Shown here piece after piece: positions 59,210-64,000 of a stretch of DNA of 64,000 nucleotides. Under the pieces are notes generated by a model. The model had not been told where the DNA came from. It ran no database searches and was given only the letters and a program-made list of their open reading frames with translations. Both the position numbers and the translations under genes were made by a program. The stretch is from Streptomyces zhaozhouensis (lineage in GTDB: Bacteria; Actinomycetota; Actinomycetes; Streptomycetales; Streptomycetaceae): contig NZ_OCNE01000002.1 in the NCBI RefSeq assembly GCF_900230195.1, positions 186,001 to 250,000 on the forward strand, read 5' to 3'. Within the stretch, counting starts at the first letter, position 1. Every line of letters starts with the position of its first letter.

Positions 59210-61635
59210 ACGAGCCGGCGCACGGCGAGAGCGCGCCCCGCCGCGACACCCACGCGGAACTCTCCGGGACCTCCCGCGACACGGTGCAGGCGGGGAGCGT
59301 CAGTGGCGGCGTGCACTTCCACGGCCACCGTGAGAGCCACCGTGAACACGACGAACGCGCGCGGGGCGCCCCCGCCCCGCGCCAACTGCCGGGGGACGTC
59401 AGGGGGTTCGTCAACAGAGCGGACGAGCTGGGGCAGTTGGACGCCGTCCTGCCCGAGCGGGACGGCGAGCCGACGGCCGTCTCCGTCTGGGTGATCGCCG
59501 GCACCGCGGGCGCGGGCAAGACCTCGCTCGCCCTGCACTGGGCGCACCGGGTCAAGGAGCGCTTTCCCGACGGGCAGTTGTACATCAATCTGCGCGGCTA
59601 CGACCCCCGCGAACCCGTCACGGCCGAGGAGGCGCTGCGGCGCTTTCTGCCCGCGCTGGGGGTTCCCGCCGACGCCGTCCCGTCCGACGGCGAGGCGGCG
59701 GCCGACCTCTACCGGTCGCTGCTGGCGGACCGCCGGGTGCTGGTCGTGTTGGACAACGCCGCCACCGTCGGCCAGGTGCGTCCGCTGCTGCCCGGCGGGG
59801 AGCACTGCCTGACGGTCGTCACCAGCCGCAACCGGCTCTCCGGGCTGGCCATAAGGGACGGCGCGCACCGCCTCACGCTGGGGATGCTGCCGGAGAGCGA
59901 GGCCGTGGCGCTGCTGCGCGTGGTGACGGCCGGGTTCCGGCGGCAGGACGGCGAGGAGGCACTCGCCGAACTGTCGCGACTGTGCGCCAGGTTGCCGCTG
60001 GCGCTGCGCATCGCGGCGGAACGGGCGGCGAGCCGCCCCCACATGCGGCTGGAGGAGCTGATCGACGAGCTGCGGGACGGCTCGGCGCTGTGGGACGCGC
60101 TCAGCTCCGGCGACGAGGAGGAGGCGGAAGCGGTGCGGACGGTCTTCGCCTGGTCCTACCGTGCCCTGCCGGCCGACGCCTCCCGGGTCTTCCGGTTGCT
60201 GGGTCTGCATCCGGGGCCCGACTTCGGCGCGGGCGCCGTCGCCGCGCTGGCCGACCTCCCGGTGCGCCGGGCGCGGCAGACGCTCGACGTGCTGGTCGGC
60301 GCGCACCTGGTCGAGCAGACCGGGCCCGACCGGTACGCGTTCCACGATCTGCTGCGCGTGTACGCGGCCGGCCTGGCCCGCGAGGAGCGGGAGGAACCGG
60401 TCGACGAGGCGTCCACCGACCCCCTGCGTCGACTGGTCAACTGGTATCTGCACACGGCGGAGTCGGCTCGCCGATGGATCGAGCCGGACGAGGCACCCGT
60501 CCCCCTGCCGCCGTGCGACGACGCGGCGCGACCACTCGTCTTTACCACCTACGACCAGGCCGTGGAGTGGTCGGAACGCGAGCGGGCCAACGTCCCGGCC
60601 GCCGTGCGGTCCGCCGGGGAAGCCGGATGGCACGGCCTCGCCTGGCGGCTGGCGGCCGTGTGGTACGACGCGCAGCCGCCGTCCGCGCCGGCCGCCGACT
60701 GGCTGCCCGTCGGGGCGCTCGGCCTCGGCGCCGCCCGGCGGGCCGGCGACCGACCGCGCGAGGCATGGTTCCTCGACAGCCTGGGCACCGCCTGCCGGCG
60801 CCTCAACCGGCCCGAGGAGAGCCGCGCCCGGCACCGCGAGGCGCTCGCCGTCTGGCGCGAGCTGGGTGACGCACGCGGCGAGGCCCTGTCGTGGAACCTG
60901 CTCGGCCTGCTGGAGCTGCGCGGGCGGCGACTGGCGGAGGCGGAGCGGGCGTTCCACCACGCCCTGGACGTGTTCCGGGAGGTAGGCGACGAACGCTGGG
61001 AGTCGATCCTCCTCGCCAACCGGGGAAGGGCCCGCTGGGACGCCGGCCTGCTCGGCGCGGCCGCCGACGACGTGGGCCCGGCCCTCGCGGCGCACCGCGC
61101 CGGGGGCCGCGCCGCGAGCGTCGGCGACGCGCTGTCCGTCCTCAGCGCCGTCCACCTCGACCGCGACGAGCCCGGGCCGGCCCTGGACGCGGCGCGGGAG
61201 GCCGTGGAGATCGCGCTGGAGCTGCGCGACCACACGCTGGAGGCCTACTGGCTGCTCGCGCTCGGCGCCGCGGAGCGCGCCCTCGGCGCGTACGGGCCGG
61301 CGCTGGAGTCCTACCAACGCTCGGCGGTGCTCCACCGCCGGCTCGGCGACCGGGGCCGCGAGGCCCTCGCCTGGCACGGCACCGGGTGTGTCTACGCGCG
61401 GATGGAACGCCCCGAGGACGCCGCCGCCTTCCACCGCCGCGCCGCCGCCGCCCACCGGGAGTTGGGCGACGCCTGGCACGAGGCCCTGGCCCTGGAGGGG
61501 CTGGCCGCGGCCCTGGACGCCGCACACCCCGAGGAGTCCCACCACTGCCGGACCGAAGTGCTGCGGCTGACCGCCGCCTTCGACGACCCCCGCGCCCGGG
61601 AGCTGCGCGCGCGGGTGGCGCCGGAGTCGGGGTAG
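59206..61635 (+). CDS. STAND NTPase (NB-ARC) with TPR repeats
   Basis: 809 residues. The first 60 residues contain SGTSRDTVQAGSVSGGVHFHG (20-40), a Gly/His-rich motif seen at the start of many actinobacterial NTPases. NB-ARC follows: Walker A GTAGAGKTS (99-107), Walker B VLVVLDNAATVGQV, sensor VVTSRNRL, and CARLPLALRIAAER. A winged-helix region (HPGPDFGAGAVAALADLPV) and about six TPR units (from 500 on) end the protein. There is no SARP DNA-binding head, so it is a signal-sensing switch rather than an antibiotic activator. GTG 59206 overlaps the DUF6879 stop (GTGA). Any effector would have to be the small upstream proteins. Confidence 0.88.
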   Translation: MNEPAHGESAPRRDTHAELSGTSRDTVQAGSVSGGVHFHGHRESHREHDERARGAPAPRQLPGDVRGFVNRADELGQLDAVLPERDGEPTAVSVWVIAGTAGAGKTSLALHWAHRVKERFPDGQLYINLRGYDPREPVTAEEALRRFLPALGVPADAVPSDGEAAADLYRSLLADRRVLVVLDNAATVGQVRPLLPGGEHCLTVVTSRNRLSGLAIRDGAHRLTLGMLPESEAVALLRVVTAGFRRQDGEEALAELSRLCARLPLALRIAAERAASRPHMRLEELIDELRDGSALWDALSSGDEEEAEAVRTVFAWSYRALPADASRVFRLLGLHPGPDFGAGAVAALADLPVRRARQTLDVLVGAHLVEQTGPDRYAFHDLLRVYAAGLAREEREEPVDEASTDPLRRLVNWYLHTAESARRWIEPDEAPVPLPPCDDAARPLVFTTYDQAVEWSERERANVPAAVRSAGEAGWHGLAWRLAAVWYDAQPPSAPAADWLPVGALGLGAARRAGDRPREAWFLDSLGTACRRLNRPEESRARHREALAVWRELGDARGEALSWNLLGLLELRGRRLAEAERAFHHALDVFREVGDERWESILLANRGRARWDAGLLGAAADDVGPALAAHRAGGRAASVGDALSVLSAVHLDRDEPGPALDAAREAVEIALELRDHTLEAYWLLALGAAERALGAYGPALESYQRSAVLHRRLGDRGREALAWHGTGCVYARMERPEDAAAFHRRAAAAHRELGDAWHEALALEGLAAALDAAHPEESHHCRTEVLRLTAAFDDPRARELRARVAPESG

Positions 61636-61780
61636 CCGGCCGGCAGCGCCTTCATCACGGTCGGCCGGCACCGCGGGCTTGCCCTGCTGATCGACGCCGA
61701 CCGGCCGGAGGCCGCGCCGGCCGCCCCGAGGCCGCCTTCAGCCGAGTGGGAGGCGGCCGCGACCGCCGACGCGCCGCGCG

Positions 61781-63163
61781 TTACTCCTTGTCCACCCCCG
61801 CCAGCCGCAACAGCAGCGACTTGACCTCGGTCGCCGCGACCTCGTCGCCGTTCAGCGCCTCGGGGTCGGAGCAGATCAGCACCGGCTGGTGGCGCCGGTC
61901 GGTGGGGAGGCGGCCGTGGCTGCCGCGGATCTGGGCGCCGTCGAGGGGAATGACGTTCATCCGGTAGCGCATCCCGATCTTCTTGCGGACCAGGGCGGCC
62001 CCGGCGCGGGCCTTGACCATGCGGTCCTCCGGGTTGAGGAAGAGCTCCGCCGGGTCGTAGCCGGGCTTGCGGTGGATCTCGACGGTGGGGGCGTAGTCCG
62101 GCGCGTCCGCGTCGTCCAGCCAGTAGTAGTAGGTGAACCAGGAGTCCTCGTCGGCGACCGCGACCAGGTCGCCGGCGCGCGGGTGGTCCAGGCCGTGGGC
62201 GGCCTTGCCCTCGTCGTCGAGGAGTTCGGCGATGCCGGGGAGGTCCTTCAGCGCCTCGCGGGCCGGCTCCAGGTCCTCCGGACGGCGCACGTAGACGTGG
62301 GCGACCTGGTGGTCGGCGACGGCGAACGCGCGGGAGACCCAGGGGTCCAGGTACTCCATCCCGGCCTGGGTGTAGACCTCGAGCAGCCCGGCCTCGCGCA
62401 GCCTGCGGTTGATGTGGATCTGGCGGCTGACGGGGGTGATGCCGTACTCGGAGAGCGCGACCACCGTGGCGTCCTGCGCCCGCGCCGCGTCGAGCAACGG
62501 GGCCAGCTCGCCGTCGAGTTCGGCCGCGGCGGCCCTGGCCTGCGGGGAGTCGGGGCCGAAGCGCTGGAGGTCGTAGTCGAGGTGCGGCAGGTAGACCAGG
62601 GTCAGGTCGGGCTGCCGGGTGGTCAGGATGCGGCGGGCGGCGTGCGCGATCCACCGCGAGGAGTCGATGGCCGCCGTCGGCCCCCAGTAGGTGAAGAGCG
62701 GGAACTCGCCGAAGCGGGAGGTGAGTTCGTCATGCAGCTCGGGCGGCCTGGTGTAGCAGTCGGGGTCCTTCTTGCCGTCGGCGTGGTAGATCGGCCGGGG
62801 CGTGACGGTGTAGTCGGTGTCGGCGCCCATGGCGTACCACCAGCAGACGTTGGCCACCGTGTACTCGGGATCGACCCTGCGCGCGGCGTCCCAGATCTTC
62901 TCGCCGCCGACGAGGGCGTTGTGCTGCCGCCACAGCAGCACATCGCCCAACTCGCGGAAGTACCAGCCGTTTCCGACGATGCCGTGGCCCGAGGGAAGTT
63001 CGCCGGTGAGGAACGTCGCCTGCGCGGAGCACGTCACCGCCGGGAGGACGGTGCCCAGTGGCGCCTGGGAGCCGGCGGCGGCGACCGCCTTGAGCGTGGG
63101 CATGTGGTCGAGCAGTTCGGGAGTGAGTCCCACCACGTCGATGACCACCAGTCGGCGGCTCAT
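61781..63163 (-). CDS. Alkaline phosphatase-superfamily (nucleotide pyrophosphatase-like) enzyme of an ebo-type cluster
   Basis: 460 residues. VVIDVVGLTPELLDHMPTL opens the fold; the nucleophile Thr is in TCSAQATFLTGE, metal ligands are in YLPHLDYDLQRFG and LSEYGITPVSRQIH, and SHGRLPTD near the C-terminus supplies the last Asp/His pair. Such enzymes are annotated in actinobacterial ebo clusters beside EboE. They hydrolyse phosphodiester or pyrophosphate bonds, but the ebo substrate is unknown. It lies 83 bases downstream of the EboE-like gene on the same strand. Confidence 0.82.
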   Translation of the reverse strand: MSRRLVVIDVVGLTPELLDHMPTLKAVAAAGSQAPLGTVLPAVTCSAQATFLTGELPSGHGIVGNGWYFRELGDVLLWRQHNALVGGEKIWDAARRVDPEYTVANVCWWYAMGADTDYTVTPRPIYHADGKKDPDCYTRPPELHDELTSRFGEFPLFTYWGPTAAIDSSRWIAHAARRILTTRQPDLTLVYLPHLDYDLQRFGPDSPQARAAAAELDGELAPLLDAARAQDATVVALSEYGITPVSRQIHINRRLREAGLLEVYTQAGMEYLDPWVSRAFAVADHQVAHVYVRRPEDLEPAREALKDLPGIAELLDDEGKAAHGLDHPRAGDLVAVADEDSWFTYYYWLDDADAPDYAPTVEIHRKPGYDPAELFLNPEDRMVKARAGAALVRKKIGMRYRMNVIPLDGAQIRGSHGRLPTDRRHQPVLICSDPEALNGDEVAATEVKSLLLRLAGVDKE

Positions 63164-63246
63164 GGCAGCACTTCCTTTCGGTGCGTGACGGCTCGGTGCG
63201 TGACGGCTCCGGGGAGATCAGCCGGCGTGGGGACGCCGGCCGCGGC

Positions 63247-64000
63247 TCACGCCTCCTCCTTCAGGCCGAGATCGGTCAACAGGTCGCGCGCCAGCGAGAG
63301 TTCGGCGGCGATGCCGTCGGCCAGCTGGTCGGCGTCCGTGGGGCGCAGCTCGGGCGGGAGTACCTGCCAGGTGTAGGTCTCCACCTCCAGGTGCCGGGTG
63401 AGCGGCCGCCGCCCGCCGACCAGCCTGGCCAGGGACTGCCGCAGCACCGGCAGCGTGGTGGACAGCGGGGCCGGCGGCTTCGCGTGCAGCGGGATGTGAT
63501 GGTGCACCCGCCAGGGCCCGGAGGCGCTCAGCGGCTTCTCGCCGTCCAGCGCCAGGTCCAGGTCGTCACGGGCGGTGACGGTGCCGTCGTGGGCGCGTTC
63601 CCTGGTCTGGTGCAGGAAGCGCTCCTCGACGAACTCGGCGAGCGCCCGGCGCACCTCGGGCCGCTCCGGGTGCTCGGCGTGCAGGGCCGCCGACAGCTGC
63701 GCCTTGTAGATCGGGACCTCCTGCCGCACCAGCCGGTCGATGGCCTCGTCCGGGTCCTCGAACGCGGTGGCCAGATGGCAGGTGTCCAGGCAGAGCCCGA
63801 TCCGGTCGGTGGGCGGCGCCTCGGAACCGGTCAGCAGCCGGGCGGCCTGGTCGGTGGTCTCGATCACACAGCCGGGCTCCGGCTCCAGGGCGACCCTGAT
63901 CTGCCGGCGGTTGCCGCTGGCCAGCAGGTCCAGCTCGCGCGAGAGCCGGTTCAGCTGCTGGACGGCGGCCGCCTCCGCCGCCGCGTCGTAGGGGGTGCGC
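63247..64000 (-). CDS. eboE: EboE-like TIM-barrel metabolite traffic protein (5' end outside window)
   Basis: The frame is open to the right edge, so about 250 C-terminal residues are visible. VALEPEPGCVIETTDQAARL, IGLCLDTCHLATAFEDP, YKAQLSAALHAEHP and HHHIPLHAKPPAPLSTT have the layout of the AP-endonuclease-2/xylose-isomerase-like TIM barrel called EboE. Ebo proteins are linked to export or handling of secondary metabolites and isoprenoid-type compounds. The rest of the cluster (UbiA-like, dehydroquinate-synthase-like) is expected beyond base 64000. The symbol is by family and neighbour. Confidence 0.75.
   Translation of the reverse strand, partial: RTPYDAAAEAAAVQQLNRLSRELDLLASGNRRQIRVALEPEPGCVIETTDQAARLLTGSEAPPTDRIGLCLDTCHLATAFEDPDEAIDRLVRQEVPIYKAQLSAALHAEHPERPEVRRALAEFVEERFLHQTRERAHDGTVTARDDLDLALDGEKPLSASGPWRVHHHIPLHAKPPAPLSTTLPVLRQSLARLVGGRRPLTRHLEVETYTWQVLPPELRPTDADQLADGIAAELSLARDLLTDLGLKEEA

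Noticed and set aside
59206..61635. SARP/AfsR-type antibiotic regulator
   Set aside because: The NB-ARC and TPR parts fit AfsR-like proteins, but the N-terminal DNA-binding and BTAD domains are absent.
1..64000. tRNA or rRNA genes
   Set aside because: Reading through the intergenic regions I found no cloverleaf-like sequence with a TTCGAA-type T-loop in the proper setting. tRNAscan-SE would be the decisive check.

Overview
This window is chromosomal DNA from a Streptomyces-like actinomycete. The base composition is very GC-rich, many starts are GTG or lack a Shine-Dalgarno sequence, and several genes are family members typical of Streptomyces core chromosomes. These include a principal-type sigma factor next to dnaG, a dgt-type dNTPase, GlnR-type boxes before nitrate and nitrite reductase genes, an RCK_C/antiporter pair, and NB-ARC/TPR regulators. 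I saw no rRNA, tRNA, CRISPR array or intact insertion sequence.

Layout. 1-956 is the end of a YeeE/YedE sulphur importer. 1471-6879 holds a very unusual regulator (a decayed IS630-type transposase fused to a ROK repressor) followed by a GH38 alpha-mannosidase. 7611-9333 is a divergent SDR/TetR pair with two matching operators. 9368-13015 is a D-galactonate catabolic operon (GntR regulator, dehydratase, aldolase, kinase). 13269-18426 has a PhyH dioxygenase, a two-component system, and an ArsR-like regulator/MFS pair with a near-perfect palindrome upstream. 18603-20449 is a CpeAB/KhtTU-like cation antiporter pair. 20616-27248 has an FGGY kinase, an hrdA-like sigma factor, dnaG and a PoxB-type enzyme. 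27254-27680 is a tandem 127-bp repeat array. 27713-34666 has an Acg-like nitroreductase, a ferredoxin reductase, dgt, a sirohydrochlorin chelatase and the assimilatory nitrate reductase. 34719-41252 is miscellaneous: a cupin, a membrane protein, a PAP2-diacylglycerol kinase fusion, two acetyltransferases (one clearly AAC(2')-like), and an AraC/NmrA divergent pair. 41788-46206 is the nitrite reductase operon. 46363-57332 has a universal stress protein, a lower-GC AAA ATPase plus TOPRIM (DUF4276) pair, a GH65 phosphorylase with its HAD partner, an XRE-PNPOx protein, a secreted GH43, DedA and a second two-component system. 57347-61635 has a barstar-like protein and a tightly coupled three-gene unit ending in a STAND NTPase. 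61781-64000 is the edge of an ebo-type cluster.

How genes work together. Nitrate assimilation is split over about 13 kb but appears tied together by GlnR. nasA (32519) and the FAD reductase-nirB-nirD operon (41788) each have GlnR-like half-sites on an 11/22-bp grid, ending 9-10 bases before a -10-like hexamer that sits 6-7 bases before an apparently leaderless ATG. The divergent chelatase gene supplies sirohaem for NirB. Carbohydrate use is a second theme: mannosidase, galactonate pathway, FGGY kinase, GH65/HAD and GH43.

The best candidates for something undescribed are the AAA/TOPRIM pair at 47270-49134 (architecture like OLD/PARIS-type phage defence), the small ORF-DUF6879-STAND unit at 58312-61635, and the transposase-ROK fusion at 1471-3666. 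A secondary theme is short tandem repetition at the 3' ends of at least five genes, plus a dispersed intergenic repeat family with a conserved small hairpin.
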